Below, piece after piece: positions 50,889 through 60,180 of a stretch of 64,000 nucleotides of DNA (positions are counted from its first letter, which is position 1; the number at the start of each line of letters is the position of its first letter). The notes beneath the pieces are model-generated. The model was given only the letters and a program-made list of their open reading frames with translations. It was not told the origin of the DNA and searched no databases. The DNA comes from Anaerolineae bacterium (lineage in GTDB: Bacteria; Chloroflexota; Anaerolineae; Caldilineales; Caldilineaceae): contig JAUIHI010000028.1 in NCBI GenBank assembly GCA_030432295.1, positions 25,920 through 89,919 of the forward strand, given 5' to 3'. Position numbers and translations under genes: made by a program.

Positions 50889-52007
50889 CTACCCCTTCAC
50901 CGAGCCGGCCAGCAGTCCGCGCACAAAGAAGCGCTGGAGCGAGAAGAAGACGACCAGCGGCAGAACCATCGAGACAAAAGCACCCGCGGTCAGCAGATGC
51001 CAGTCGTTGCCCCGTGACCCTACCATCTCGGCCAAACGCATAGTCAGCACCTGCACATCTGGCTTGGCTCCAATGAAGATGAGCGCGACCAGATAGTCGT
51101 TCCAGGTCCACAGGAACTGAAAGATGGCAAAGGAAGCCAGGGCGGGCACGGAAAGTGGCAAGATCAGGCGGACAAAAATGGTAAAGTGGGACGCGCCGTC
51201 GATGAAGGCCGATTCCAGAATGTCCCTGGGCAGCCCGCGAATGTAGTTGAAGAGCAGATAGGTGGCCAGAGGCAGGCCAAAGCCCGTGTGGGCCAGCCAG
51301 ATACCCAGGAATGTGCCGTTCAAATTCAGTCTCACATAGTCCTGCAGAATCGGAACCAGCGCAATCTGAAGAGGAACGACCAGCAAGGCCACGACCATCA
51401 CAAAGAGAACGCGCCGACCGGAGAAGCGCATCCAGGCAAAGCCATAGGCGGCAAAGGCAGCGATGAGGATGGGGATCAGCGTTGAGGGAATCGTCACCGT
51501 CAGGCTGTTGAGGAAGGCCCCCACAAAGTTGTCCGCCTGCTCTGTTTTGATCGTACCATCGGGCTGGCGGACTTCAAAGGTTTTCCCTCCTAACACCTGC
51601 CCATAATTTTCCAGGGTGAAGTTGAAGTTGCTGGTCCACTTGTATGCCTGGATTTCCACTTTGCCGATCCGTTTGTTGCCAATCCAAAAGACGCGTGTTC
51701 CGTTGTCCAGGGTAATACCGTTGCGGAACTCTTCGAAGGTGCCCTGCGCGCCTTCGATATTCATCACGCCGTCCCGATCCCAGTTCGGATCGGGATCAAT
51801 CACCCGGTCGGTCATCCACGCCCGGTGAGGTACAATCGACCACCAGCCGCTTGTCTGAATGTCAAAACGGGTGCGGAAGGAGGAAACCAGCAGGGCAAAA
51901 GTGGGCAACAGCCAGATGAGAATCAGCAACAGCAAAGAGCCATTGATTAAAATCGGGCCGAGCTTGCTGGTCTTCTTGATTTTTTTGGCGGAGCTTGCTG
52001 TTGCCAT
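50889..52007 (-). CDS. Sugar ABC importer permease, MalG/UgpE type
   Basis: This 372-residue permease is longer than E. coli MalG (296). Residues 20-40 form the first membrane segment. A periplasmic stretch of about 130 residues follows (TRFDIQTSGWWSIVPH and VFWIGNKRIGKVEIQ). Five more membrane segments then fit the binding-protein-dependent transport core. The EAA loop reads ESAFIDGASHFTIFVRLILP. The protein ends with a short RFFVRGLLAGSVKG, a typical MalG ending. The TAA of the MalF-type gene overlaps its ATG by one base. An ATPase gene is absent, as is common where one shared MsmK/UgpC serves several importers. Confidence 0.93.
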   Translation of the reverse strand: MATASSAKKIKKTSKLGPILINGSLLLLILIWLLPTFALLVSSFRTRFDIQTSGWWSIVPHRAWMTDRVIDPDPNWDRDGVMNIEGAQGTFEEFRNGITLDNGTRVFWIGNKRIGKVEIQAYKWTSNFNFTLENYGQVLGGKTFEVRQPDGTIKTEQADNFVGAFLNSLTVTIPSTLIPILIAAFAAYGFAWMRFSGRRVLFVMVVALLVVPLQIALVPILQDYVRLNLNGTFLGIWLAHTGFGLPLATYLLFNYIRGLPRDILESAFIDGASHFTIFVRLILPLSVPALASFAIFQFLWTWNDYLVALIFIGAKPDVQVLTMRLAEMVGSRGNDWHLLTAGAFVSMVLPLVVFFSLQRFFVRGLLAGSVKG

Positions 52008-53122
52008 TAGAAGGCCTCCTGATCGTTCAACTGTCGAAGGTTGTAAATCATCACCGGTATGACTGTTATCAGAAGCACAATCGCAATGGCAGAGCCAAAA
52101 CCCGCGTTCTGATTTGTAAAGTATTCCCGGTAGTATTGGGTGGCGATCACCTGTGTGCCAAACTGTCCGCCGGTCATCACCTGCACCACATCAAAGATTT
52201 TCAGTGAGAAAATGATAATTGTGGTGGAAACGGTGATGATCGTTCCCATAATGTAGGGAATCATAATGCGGAAAAAGACCTGAATCTCCGTCGCGCCGTC
52301 CACGCGACCGGCTTCCAGAATCTCGCCTGGGATGCCTTTGATGGCCGCGGAAAAGAGAACCATCGCAAAGCCCGATTGCAGCCAGACCATCACCACAATC
52401 AGAAAGAGATTGTTCCAGGGTGCGATCTCGGCCGCAGCCTTCCAGGCCACCGGGTTGTTGCCGGTCACTCCGGTGTAGATGGCATTAAGCAGGCCCACAT
52501 TGGGATTCACCTCGTACATCATATTCCAGATGACGCCCGCGCCCACCATCGAAATCGCCATAGGCATAAAGATCACCGACTTGGCGATATTCTCGAAGCG
52601 GCTACGATCCGCCAAAATCGCTACCAGCAGACCGAAAATGACCGAAGCTGTAGCGCCAAAGAGAATCCAGAGTATATTGTTGCGGAAAGCTGTGAACATA
52701 TTGCGGGTGGTAAAGACCGCAATGTAGTTGCTCAGTCCCACAAAATCAACCCCATTGCGGTCCAGAAGGCTGATCCAGAGGGTGCGCAGGGAGGGCACGG
52801 CCAGATACCAGAGCAGAATCGCCACTGCGGGTCCGACAAAGATAAATGGCTGAATGCGTGCGCGCCAGGTATCCCCCAAACGGTCTACTAAGCTATTGGC
52901 GACCAGATAGAGAGCCGCAACGCCGCCCACACCCCACACAATCGCCACAATCGCGATGACAATTTTGGGTGCGTCACTATCCCGCAGGAAAAAGAAGCCC
53001 CAATAAAGAACGAGAAATGTAGCCAGCGGAATGGCAAGTGCTGTGAACAGGCCAATGGCGTTAACGCTCAACCATTGCACAGGCCCCCCTGGCTGTCGGG
53101 GTTTTTCCGAAGATCGCTGCAT
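52007..53122 (-). CDS. Sugar ABC importer permease, MalF/UgpA type
   Basis: This 371-residue permease starts at ATG 53122 with a full AAGGAGGT five bases upstream. Extra N-terminal membrane segments (about 20-75) precede the usual six-segment core from residue 93 on. The EAA loop is EAGRVDGATEIQVFFRIMIP. A motif WISLLDRNGVDFVGLSNY matches the MalF/UgpA family. It pairs with the MalG-type subunit encoded just downstream. A stable hairpin lies between it and the binding-protein gene upstream. Substrate is probably an oligosaccharide or alpha-glucoside; this is inferred from the binding protein. Confidence 0.93.
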   Translation of the reverse strand: MQRSSEKPRQPGGPVQWLSVNAIGLFTALAIPLATFLVLYWGFFFLRDSDAPKIVIAIVAIVWGVGGVAALYLVANSLVDRLGDTWRARIQPFIFVGPAVAILLWYLAVPSLRTLWISLLDRNGVDFVGLSNYIAVFTTRNMFTAFRNNILWILFGATASVIFGLLVAILADRSRFENIAKSVIFMPMAISMVGAGVIWNMMYEVNPNVGLLNAIYTGVTGNNPVAWKAAAEIAPWNNLFLIVVMVWLQSGFAMVLFSAAIKGIPGEILEAGRVDGATEIQVFFRIMIPYIMGTIITVSTTIIIFSLKIFDVVQVMTGGQFGTQVIATQYYREYFTNQNAGFGSAIAIVLLITVIPVMIYNLRQLNDQEAF

Positions 53123-53154
53123 AGGGTACCTCCTTGGCAATTCGTCATGGATGT

Positions 53155-53212
53155 TAAAGTTCAACTTTCTCGGAAGAGTCGAACTTTTGTTAGTCGAACT
53201 TCTGCCAACCCC
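53155..53212. repeat. TTCGACTTCT-family repeat in the transporter spacer
   Basis: Words AAAGTTCAACTTTCTC, AGAGTCGAACTTTTG and TAGTCGAACTTCTGCC follow each other. They form a set of imperfect palindromes of the same core as near 4.3 kb. Confidence 0.6.
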
Positions 53213-53222
53213 GCCCGGCAGA

Positions 53223-53267
53223 TAAGACGAGTGGGGTTGCCATTGATGGACAACCCCACTCGTCTTA
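53223..53267. terminator. Intercistronic hairpin after the sugar-binding protein gene
   Basis: Arms TAAGACGAGTGGGGTTG (53223-53239) and the exact complement (53251-53267) give a 17-bp stem with an 11-base loop. On the minus strand it follows the binding-protein stop at 53318 and precedes the permease gene. It would allow a high binding protein to permease ratio. Confidence 0.75.
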
Positions 53268-53317
53268 CCTATCGCGTACACTTACCAGCCATGTACTCAG
53301 CCGAGTGGTCGTTCAAA

Positions 53318-54775
53318 CTAGCGCGGCCAGGAAGCGTCGATTTCCGCCAGAACTGTGTCCAGATCGGCAGCACCGGAGAAGTAATCGGTCATACCCTTCC
53401 AGAAGGAGCCAGCACCCACTTCGCCGGGCATCAGGTCAGAGCCGTCGAAGCGCACGGATGTGGCGTTGTTCACCAGACCAGCGATGTCCCGCTCCAGATC
53501 GCTACCGTACCAGTCCAGTTGTACATCTTTCTGGGGACCCAACGCGCCGCCAGCAGCCAGCCAGCCCTTGACGCCTTCGCCTGTGCTGAAGAACTGCATC
53601 ACAGCACGAACCTCAGGCCGATCGGTCATAGCGGCCATAATATCGCCAGCGACCAGGAAGGGGCTGCCGTATTCGGCATCGATGCCAGGCAGGTAGAAGA
53701 CGCCGTAGTCCACGCCGTATTCGGTTCCTTCGGGGAAGAAACTGGTGATGAAGTTGCCCTGCTTGTGCAGCCAGCAGGTGGGCGGATCCTGGAACATACC
53801 CGTGGGGGCATCGCCAAAGAAGGTGGTGACAATGGCCGCACGTCCGCCGCTGACCATCGAATCGTCGTTCCAAATGGTGGCAAAGGACTCGATGGCATTC
53901 TTGACTTCGGGGGATTCGAAGGGCAGCTCACCCAACACCCAGGCGTCGTAGTTCTCCAGGGAGGTGGTGCGCAGCATGAATTCTTCGGTCCAGTCGGTGG
54001 CGGCCCAACCCGTGGCAGCACCAGACTCGATGCCGACACACCAGGGCGTGTCGCCGTCAGAGACGATCATATCCTGCAGGGCCTGCAATTCTTCCCAGGT
54101 GGTGGGAATCGGATAGCCAGCGGCATCAAAAGATGCTTTGGGATACCAGACCAGGGACTTGGCGTTGAAGCGCTGCCAGACGCCATACTGGGCCGGGCCA
54201 TCCGGGCCTTCCATTGTAGCCATATCCAGCCAGGATTGCAGATAGTTCTCGGCCAGCCAGGCTTCGGGGATCATCACAGTGGCAGGGACGACTTTGCCCT
54301 GCTTGGCGAATGTGCCCAACAGCCCGGGCTGGGGGAAGTCCACAATGTCGGGGGCGTCACCGGCCTGCACGCGCACAGTGATGGACGCCTCGAATTCTTT
54401 CGAGCCTTCGTACTGAATGTCGATGCCCGTGGCCTCTTCAAACGCGGCCATCGAATTGTCAAATTTGACCGCGTCCTCGTCGGTGAAAGGGCCAGTCATT
54501 GTGACAATCGTGCCTTCGTAGTCGCCGTGATAGGCAGCGGCCAATTCAGTCAGACCCTTGGCCATAGCAGCCTCTTCACCGGGGTGGGCGTCTTCCTCGG
54601 CAGCAGCAGCGGTAGGAGCAGCTTCAGCCTCCTCGGCCACTTCCGCAGTGGGGGCAGCTTCCTCGGCAGCCGGTTCGGCGGCAGGCTCAGCCGTAGGGGT
54701 GGCGGCTGGGCAGGCTGCCAACAGCAGCGAAGCCACCAGCAGCAGCACAAATAGGGGTGCAAACTTGCGGTTCAT
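53318..54775 (-). CDS. Sugar ABC transporter substrate-binding lipoprotein
   Basis: This 485-residue protein starts at ATG 54775 with AAGGAG eight bases upstream. The signal ends in LLLAAC (Cys near 22). A long Ala/Glu/Pro linker (residues 23-70) tethers the domain. The mature part has SBP_bac_1 features: AFEEATGIDIQYEGSKEFE, RVQAGDAPDIVDFPQPG, and WDLxxF-like blocks. The domain resembles the alpha-glucoside/AglE group. It is first of the transport genes and lies 180 bases downstream of the LacI gene. Expression is likely controlled by that LacI protein. Substrate identity is not read from sequence. Confidence 0.92.
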   Translation of the reverse strand: MNRKFAPLFVLLLVASLLLAACPAATPTAEPAAEPAAEEAAPTAEVAEEAEAAPTAAAAEEDAHPGEEAAMAKGLTELAAAYHGDYEGTIVTMTGPFTDEDAVKFDNSMAAFEEATGIDIQYEGSKEFEASITVRVQAGDAPDIVDFPQPGLLGTFAKQGKVVPATVMIPEAWLAENYLQSWLDMATMEGPDGPAQYGVWQRFNAKSLVWYPKASFDAAGYPIPTTWEELQALQDMIVSDGDTPWCVGIESGAATGWAATDWTEEFMLRTTSLENYDAWVLGELPFESPEVKNAIESFATIWNDDSMVSGGRAAIVTTFFGDAPTGMFQDPPTCWLHKQGNFITSFFPEGTEYGVDYGVFYLPGIDAEYGSPFLVAGDIMAAMTDRPEVRAVMQFFSTGEGVKGWLAAGGALGPQKDVQLDWYGSDLERDIAGLVNNATSVRFDGSDLMPGEVGAGSFWKGMTDYFSGAADLDTVLAEIDASWPR

Positions 54776-54955
54776 GTAGGTTTCTCCTTACATGGGGTAA
54801 ATGGAAAACGGTTGCCGGAATGGTTCCGGCCCTGCATAGACTCGGTTGACGTCCGTAACGATCATCTTCCGAGAGAAAATACAGAACTATCAACAGAAAT
54901 ATCAGATGGAAGTGACAAGCCGTGTAGAAGTTCAGGCCCTATCAGCTTCCCTACC

Positions 54956-55987
54956 TCACCCCCTTTCTGTCAGGGCCAACGCCCCACAGCTCTCCCGCAC
55001 AACCAACTCGACAGCCAATTGGCGGGATGTCCGCAACACTTTGTCGCCCTGCATCAGCCGGGTGACAAGCTCAGCGGCCTGGCGGCCCATCTCCTGCATA
55101 GGCTGGCGCACAGTTGTCAGCCCGACCAGAGAGGCCATTTCGATGTCATCGAAGCCGACCACTGCCAGATCGCCGGGAACAGTCAACCCGTGCTTGCGGG
55201 CACACTCCATTACGCCAAGCCCGATCACATCGCTGGCCGCAAAGATTGCCGTGGGCCGATCCGCCCGGTTGAGCAGCCGTTCCGCAGCGATCGCGCCCCG
55301 TTCCCGGCTGTGCTGACCACTCTCCGAGACCAGAGCCGGGTCAAAGGGAATCCCGGCTTCCAGCAGCGCCCGCTGATAGCCCCGCTGTCGATCCGCGCCC
55401 GGCTCGTTGCCGCCGCTGCCGTTGGGCGGTTCCGTGTGATCCAAAATATAGCCGATGCGTGTGTGCCCCAGGTTCAGCAGGTGTTTCGTCGCCAGATAGC
55501 CGCCTTCCACATTGTCCACAAAGACCGACGGGATGCGGGCATCCTCAAAGTCGGCAATCACCACCGGGATATTATAGCGCCGAAAGCGCTGCAAAAAACG
55601 TTCCTGGGGAGTAAAGGAGATCACAATCAGCCCATCGCAGCGCCGCCCGTGGGAGAGATTTTCCAGCAGGGTTTCCCGCCGCTTGGGCGATTCCAGAGTG
55701 AAAATCGTCAAGTCCAGCCCGGCCTGGGCCAGAAAACGCTCGATTCCCTGGAGTACGGTGACTTGAAAAGGACTGGTCAGATAGCTGAGAACTACGCCCA
55801 CAGTCTGCACGTGGCTGCGCGACAAATTGCGCGCCAAAATATTGGGTTTATACCCCAGCGCTTCAATGGCATCCAATACGCGGATACGGGTCTCCTCGCG
55901 CACATTCGTATTCTCGTTGAGAACACGCGAAACTGTGCTGATACCAACACCCGCTGCTTTGGCAACGTCGTAGATCGTGACAGGCAT
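54956..55987 (-). CDS. LacI-family regulator of the sugar importer
   Basis: This 343-residue protein starts at ATG 55987 (MPVTIYDVAKAAGVGIS). Residues 4-50 form the LacI helix-turn-helix and the hinge with RNLSRSHVQTVGVV. The rest is a periplasmic-binding-protein-like domain with IFAASDVIGLGVMECARKHGLTVPGDLAVVGFDDIEMASLVGLTTVRQP, the standard ligand region. The gene lies upstream of the binding protein in the same direction. A perfect palindrome TGAAAGCGCTTTCA at 56126-56139 lies about 140 bases before its start, so autoregulation plus control of the importer is likely. The inducer is presumably a sugar. Confidence 0.94.
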   Translation of the reverse strand: MPVTIYDVAKAAGVGISTVSRVLNENTNVREETRIRVLDAIEALGYKPNILARNLSRSHVQTVGVVLSYLTSPFQVTVLQGIERFLAQAGLDLTIFTLESPKRRETLLENLSHGRRCDGLIVISFTPQERFLQRFRRYNIPVVIADFEDARIPSVFVDNVEGGYLATKHLLNLGHTRIGYILDHTEPPNGSGGNEPGADRQRGYQRALLEAGIPFDPALVSESGQHSRERGAIAAERLLNRADRPTAIFAASDVIGLGVMECARKHGLTVPGDLAVVGFDDIEMASLVGLTTVRQPMQEMGRQAAELVTRLMQGDKVLRTSRQLAVELVVRESCGALALTERG

Positions 55988-56292
55988 GGAATTGTACAAG
56001 TGAATTCTGATTGATTACGCAAAGTAAAAACGAAGCATTTTTACACAGAGCCAGCACAGTCTATGGGGTATAATGTCTCGATTGGGGGGTAAAGAGACAC
56101 CGACTGTTATTTGAAAGCGGCTGCGTGAAAGCGCTTTCAAAAAGTATATCTAAAAAAGGCTATGCTGTCAAGTCTTTCCTGATCCGAATCTTTGGGGAAT
56201 CCGTAGAAGGCGCAAAAACCGAGTTTTCAGGCGCGTTCACTGAAAGCGCGGCTTTTTCATTGGAGTCAATTGAGAGGAATCTGTAGGGAGCG
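55988..56292. other. Regulatory gap upstream of lacI
   Basis: 305 bases with the operator at 56126. A related half-site TTGAAAGCGG lies at 56111-56120. The word AAAAACCGAGTTTTC at 56213-56227 resembles the stem near 60.2 kb. A plus-strand TATAAT at 56069-56074 has no partner -35 box. No gene is supported. Confidence 0.4.
56126..56139. promoter_or_regulatory. LacI/Cre-type operator TGAAAGCGCTTTCA
   Basis: A perfect 14-bp palindrome matching the classical LacI-family/CcpA operator form with a central CG. It lies upstream of the LacI gene on the minus strand. It is probably bound by the encoded regulator. Confidence 0.75.
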
Positions 56293-58890
56293 TCAGAGAG
56301 GCTGATATTCCAGGCGGGGAGGACCGCCCAATGCGCCGCCCCGCTGGAAGATGACGACGACCGCATCTGTGCTGTCGAGGGTAAAGGCGGCGCGGCCATC
56401 TATCCCCGCCACAGCGACGGTATAGCTGCCGGGTTCCAGGGGGCCAAATTCAACGGCAAAGGGGCCGTAGTCCACCGCGCTGCCGGTCGGGCGCACCAGT
56501 TCGCCCACACTTTCCCCGGCCAAAGTGACAGCCACACCGCTCTGTCCCACCACCTGCACCCGCACCAGCCCAGGACGACGCAGCGCGGCCCGGCTGCGCA
56601 CGTGGACCTGCCAGGGGGGCACAGGCCGGGGAAACGTGACCTGCAAAACCTCGTCCGCCCACACTTCCAGCCCGGCCATCTGCAAATCCCCCGCCACCAG
56701 ATGGTATACCCCTGGTGCGAGGCCCTCAAAGCGGAAAGCGGCGTCTGCGTCGATGCGGCGGGCCGCGGAAAGCCCCTTGGCGCTGGTCACAATTGCGATG
56801 CGACCTTCCTGCCCCGGTGCACGCCCCTGCAAAGCAGCCCTGACCGGTGGCGGAGCAACCGACGGCGTAGCGAGGGCAAAATCCAAGGCCAGCGTACTTT
56901 CCCCATCCACCCCCAGCCGCCCGCGGGAAAGGGACTGGTCTGCGTTGGCTCCCGGAGGTGTGACTGTGACGCTGTAGCTGCCGGGGGCCAGTCCCGGAAA
57001 ACGGAAGCGACCCCGGGGGTCGGTGGTCACACTGCGCCGCCGCCCTTCGCCGTTTTGCAGGGTCACCTGGACCGTCTCCCCGTTGGCGATGCGCCCTTCG
57101 ATCACCGAAGATCGGGGCACATCCTTGCGGACCACAGGCCGGGAATAGGCAAAGTGGACGTGGGTTTCGCTGGCCCGGCTCACAGGCGCAGTGGCGCGCA
57201 GATCTCCCGGCTGGGCGTCGGGCAGCCCCAGCAGTTCCAGATCGTACAATCCGGCTTCCAGGGGACCCGCGCTACAGCGGGCTATGCGATCTTTGCCGCT
57301 GCGGATCATCGCCAGCACCCGTTCGCCCCCCACCCAGCGCAGCCGCAAAGAGGGCGCGGCGGCCATATCTGCGGTCAAAGCCACACTGCATTGGAGCATC
57401 CCCCCCGGCCCATCGCTGGCTTCGCTGATCTCGTACCCCCAGCCGTGGACGGCCAGGTCCACAGCCACAGTCTGGTCGCCGGCCAGGGCAATGTCGCTCT
57501 GACCCCGACCCGGCGGATTTTCCACCCAGACACTGTAGGAGCCAGGGGGGAGGTCCACAAAGCGGTATTCACCGTTGGCCCGGGCGATGGTTTGCAGAAG
57601 CAGGCCGCTCTCCAGATTGAGCAGCCGCAAGTCCACACTGGCCCCGCCATGCACCTTTCCGCCGATGATGCCGCCCCCCGCAGGCAAAGACGGGGCAAAA
57701 ATGCTCAGACTTTCCTGGCTTTCGGCAGAGGGCGCGGGCCTCTCTGGGCTGGCGAGTTGGGGGGTGTGGCGTAGACGTTTGGCCTCGGCCTTTAGGACTG
57801 GGACAATCGGCAGGCTGCCGTCCGAATGTTCCGGGCTATACCAGGCGTCGTTCTCCCGCGCGGGGCGGCTGCTGTCCAGGGCCTGGTTTGCCAGCAGCCA
57901 GAAGGCCGAGCAGAAAAAATAGTCGGGCGCGGGGGCATAGCGGGCGCTGGTCCCCATCAGCATCCGGCAGGCTTCCAGGGTGTAGGCCATATGCAGGGAA
58001 GGGGTAATGGCCGGATAGCGGGTGTCCTCCGCCGCGCCGACAACATAGCCGCCACTGGTGGAAAGAATCGGGATGGCCCGGCCCAACAATTCCACGTGGC
58101 GGGCGTGAAGCGGGGCCAGATTGAAGAGTCCCCCGCTCTCTGGCCGAAGGGCTGCGCTGGCTGAAGCACTCTGCTCGGCGGCAAAAGTGCGGCGACGCAG
58201 CCGGTTGACATCGCTCAGCGGGCGCTCCTGCCAGGCGTTGCCCTCCCAGGCTTCTTCGGCCAGGGCCAGATAGTAGCTCTGGCTCAGGGGCGCGCCTTCG
58301 CTGGTCAGCAAATCCGCGGGATAGTCGGGCGGGCGATTGTAGCCGGGGGTATGCACGGCCTGCCAGATGGGGCCTTGCAGAATATCCCGTTTGCCCTGGC
58401 GGATCAGTTCGCTGGTCAAATCCCAGCCGGCAGCCGGGTCCACCGCGGGCAACGCGGGCAGGCCGCCCCGGGTCAACACTTCAGCCAAATCCTGGGCCAG
58501 ATGGCGGGCCACAAGGCTCTGTGCGTCCGGGGGCAGCACACCGTTGCGCCACTGGGCAGGCAGATCGGGCCGGTGGCTGGTCTCCAGATAGCGGACCCCA
58601 GCCCGCACCAATTCATCCACCGCGGCCAGCTCTTCCGCGCCCAATGGGCTGGGATTGGGTGCGGAGCGATAGATGCGTACAATCGGCTGGATGCCCGCGG
58701 CCAGGAGTGCTTCGACCAGCGGCAGACTCTCCCGGTGGTCGTTGATCTTGACCCAGGCCGCGCCCAGCGCCCGCAGTTCGGGGAGCCAAAAGGCGCGCAC
58801 GTGCTGGATGGGGAGTTCGCTGCGCCCCGCGCACCAGTGCAGGCCGATGCCTGTGTCTGCGCTGGGACGGGGGAAGAGGTGAATGTGCAT
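56293..58890 (-). CDS. Large protein with TIM-barrel-like N-terminus and carboxypeptidase-regulatory-like repeats
   Basis: This 865-residue protein was not recognised by name. Residues 1-350 start without a signal peptide (MHIHLFPRPSADTGIGLHWC) and contain a barrel-like order of strands (LGAAWVKINDHR, GIQPIVRIYRS, GVRYLETSHRPDLP) reminiscent of glycoside hydrolase or sugar-active TIM proteins; no catalytic pair could be fixed. Residues 400-860 hold several beta-sandwich repeats with a G-x-Y-x-F-x-x-L-x-P-G-x-Y core (GEYRFVDLPPGSYSVWV, GRFRFPGLAPGSYSVTV, AAFRFEGLAPGVYHLVA), the carboxypeptidase-regulatory/SdrD-like type. A start at 58917 is possible. At 58890 the ATG is preceded by TATAAT at a distance that would suit leaderless mRNA. 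It lies upstream of the LacI gene. Confidence 0.7.
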   Translation of the reverse strand: MHIHLFPRPSADTGIGLHWCAGRSELPIQHVRAFWLPELRALGAAWVKINDHRESLPLVEALLAAGIQPIVRIYRSAPNPSPLGAEELAAVDELVRAGVRYLETSHRPDLPAQWRNGVLPPDAQSLVARHLAQDLAEVLTRGGLPALPAVDPAAGWDLTSELIRQGKRDILQGPIWQAVHTPGYNRPPDYPADLLTSEGAPLSQSYYLALAEEAWEGNAWQERPLSDVNRLRRRTFAAEQSASASAALRPESGGLFNLAPLHARHVELLGRAIPILSTSGGYVVGAAEDTRYPAITPSLHMAYTLEACRMLMGTSARYAPAPDYFFCSAFWLLANQALDSSRPARENDAWYSPEHSDGSLPIVPVLKAEAKRLRHTPQLASPERPAPSAESQESLSIFAPSLPAGGGIIGGKVHGGASVDLRLLNLESGLLLQTIARANGEYRFVDLPPGSYSVWVENPPGRGQSDIALAGDQTVAVDLAVHGWGYEISEASDGPGGMLQCSVALTADMAAAPSLRLRWVGGERVLAMIRSGKDRIARCSAGPLEAGLYDLELLGLPDAQPGDLRATAPVSRASETHVHFAYSRPVVRKDVPRSSVIEGRIANGETVQVTLQNGEGRRRSVTTDPRGRFRFPGLAPGSYSVTVTPPGANADQSLSRGRLGVDGESTLALDFALATPSVAPPPVRAALQGRAPGQEGRIAIVTSAKGLSAARRIDADAAFRFEGLAPGVYHLVAGDLQMAGLEVWADEVLQVTFPRPVPPWQVHVRSRAALRRPGLVRVQVVGQSGVAVTLAGESVGELVRPTGSAVDYGPFAVEFGPLEPGSYTVAVAGIDGRAAFTLDSTDAVVVIFQRGGALGGPPRLEYQPL

Positions 58891-59205
58891 AAGGACATTA
58901 TACCGACGGGCCATCAATGGCGAAAGCTGCTTTGCCTGTCAGATGGAAATAGGGTATTGTAGGCAGACGTACCAACTTTGAGAAATAGTTGGTGTTAGAT
59001 AGTGGGGATTGGGCAGTACACAGATGACAGCGAATGATAAGATGTCGCGAATGGTCGGTTCGGACAGGGCCAGGACTCGGACATCAACAAATATTGGATA
59101 AGCGTCAACTGTATCGCTCTATCCCCCATATTTGCTGTCATTGATTTTCGGTAGCCCATCAATAGCCAATATCTAATACCCAATTCTGCCTTCGCGAGGG
59201 ATCCT
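58891..59205. other. Divergent intergenic region with degenerate repeats
   Basis: 315 bases between the large minus-strand gene and moxR. TATAAT (minus strand) lies at 58897-58902. Words AATATTGGATAAGCG and CCAATATCTAATACCCAATT near 59.09-59.19 kb resemble the hairpin at 748. No gene is supported. Confidence 0.4.
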
Positions 59206-60159
59206 ATGCAATCAGTGCAGGCTGTCGCCAATCGAATTATTGAAAATGTGCAAAAGGTGATCCTGGGCAAGGATCACGAAGTGCGTATGACCCTCGTGGC
59301 GTTGCTTTGCGAAGGGCATCTGCTGATCGAAGATGTGCCCGGCGTGGGCAAGACGATGCTGGCCCGCTCCTTCTCCCGCAGCATCGGCTGCGAGTATCGG
59401 CGCATCCAGTTCACCCCGGATATGCTGCCCAGCGACGTGACCGGTGTCAGCGTCTACAACCAGAAGACCCAGGAATTCGAGTTCCGCCACGGGCCGATTA
59501 TGGCCCAGATTGTGCTGGCCGACGAGATCAACCGGGCCACGCCCAAGACCCAATCCGCGCTGTTAGAGGCGATGGAAGAGCGACAGGTGACGGTGGACGG
59601 CCAGACCTACGAAATGGCCCGTCCCTTTCTGATTCTGGCCACCCAGAACCCCATCGAATACGAGGGCACTTTTCCCCTGCCCGAAGCCCAGGTGGACCGC
59701 TTCCAGATGCGCATCCGGCTGGGCTATCCGGCCAAGAGTCAGGAGATCGAAATTCTGGGCAAGCAGGCCCAGGCCCATCCCATCGATTCGCTGGAACAGG
59801 TGGTCAGTGCCGATGAGTTGATGGCCACCCAGGCTGCGATTCGGGAAGTCTATGTGGACGACGCGGTGAAGGAATACATTGTCGATCTGGTGACGGTCAC
59901 CCGGGATCACCCGGATGTCTATCTGGGCGCAAGCCCCCGGGGCAGTCTCGCCCTCTTCCGGGCAGGTCGGGCCTGGGCCGCGCTGGCCGGACGGGATTAT
60001 GTGCTGCCCGACGACATCAAACTGCTGGCCGAAGCAACTCTGGCCCACCGACTGATCGTCAGCCCCTCGGCTCGCATCAAAAATGTGGATGCCCGCCAGG
60101 TCATCGAAGACGCACTGCAACACACGCCCGTGCCGGGTAGCCGGGTCAAGACCCGCTAA
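59206..60159 (+). CDS. MoxR-type AAA+ ATPase
   Basis: This 317-residue ATPase has the MoxR/AAA_3 features. The Walker A is [14 protein letters not shown] near residues 44-57. Walker B lies in [15 protein letters not shown] near 104. Sensor [22 protein letters not shown] follows. It has GAGG six bases before the ATG. MoxR proteins act as chaperones for metal insertion or for assembly of complexes with von Willebrand factor or DUF58 proteins. The next gene is a DUF58 protein, the usual partner. A hairpin in the 106-base gap could lower DUF58 expression. Confidence 0.95.
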   Translation: MQSVQAVANRIIENVQKVILGKDHEVRMTLVALLCEGHLLIEDVPGVGKTMLARSFSRSIGCEYRRIQFTPDMLPSDVTGVSVYNQKTQEFEFRHGPIMAQIVLADEINRATPKTQSALLEAMEERQVTVDGQTYEMARPFLILATQNPIEYEGTFPLPEAQVDRFQMRIRLGYPAKSQEIEILGKQAQAHPIDSLEQVVSADELMATQAAIREVYVDDAVKEYIVDLVTVTRDHPDVYLGASPRGSLALFRAGRAWAALAGRDYVLPDDIKLLAEATLAHRLIVSPSARIKNVDARQVIEDALQHTPVPGSRVKTR

Positions 60160-60180
60160 TGTCTTCATCGCAACGAAAGC

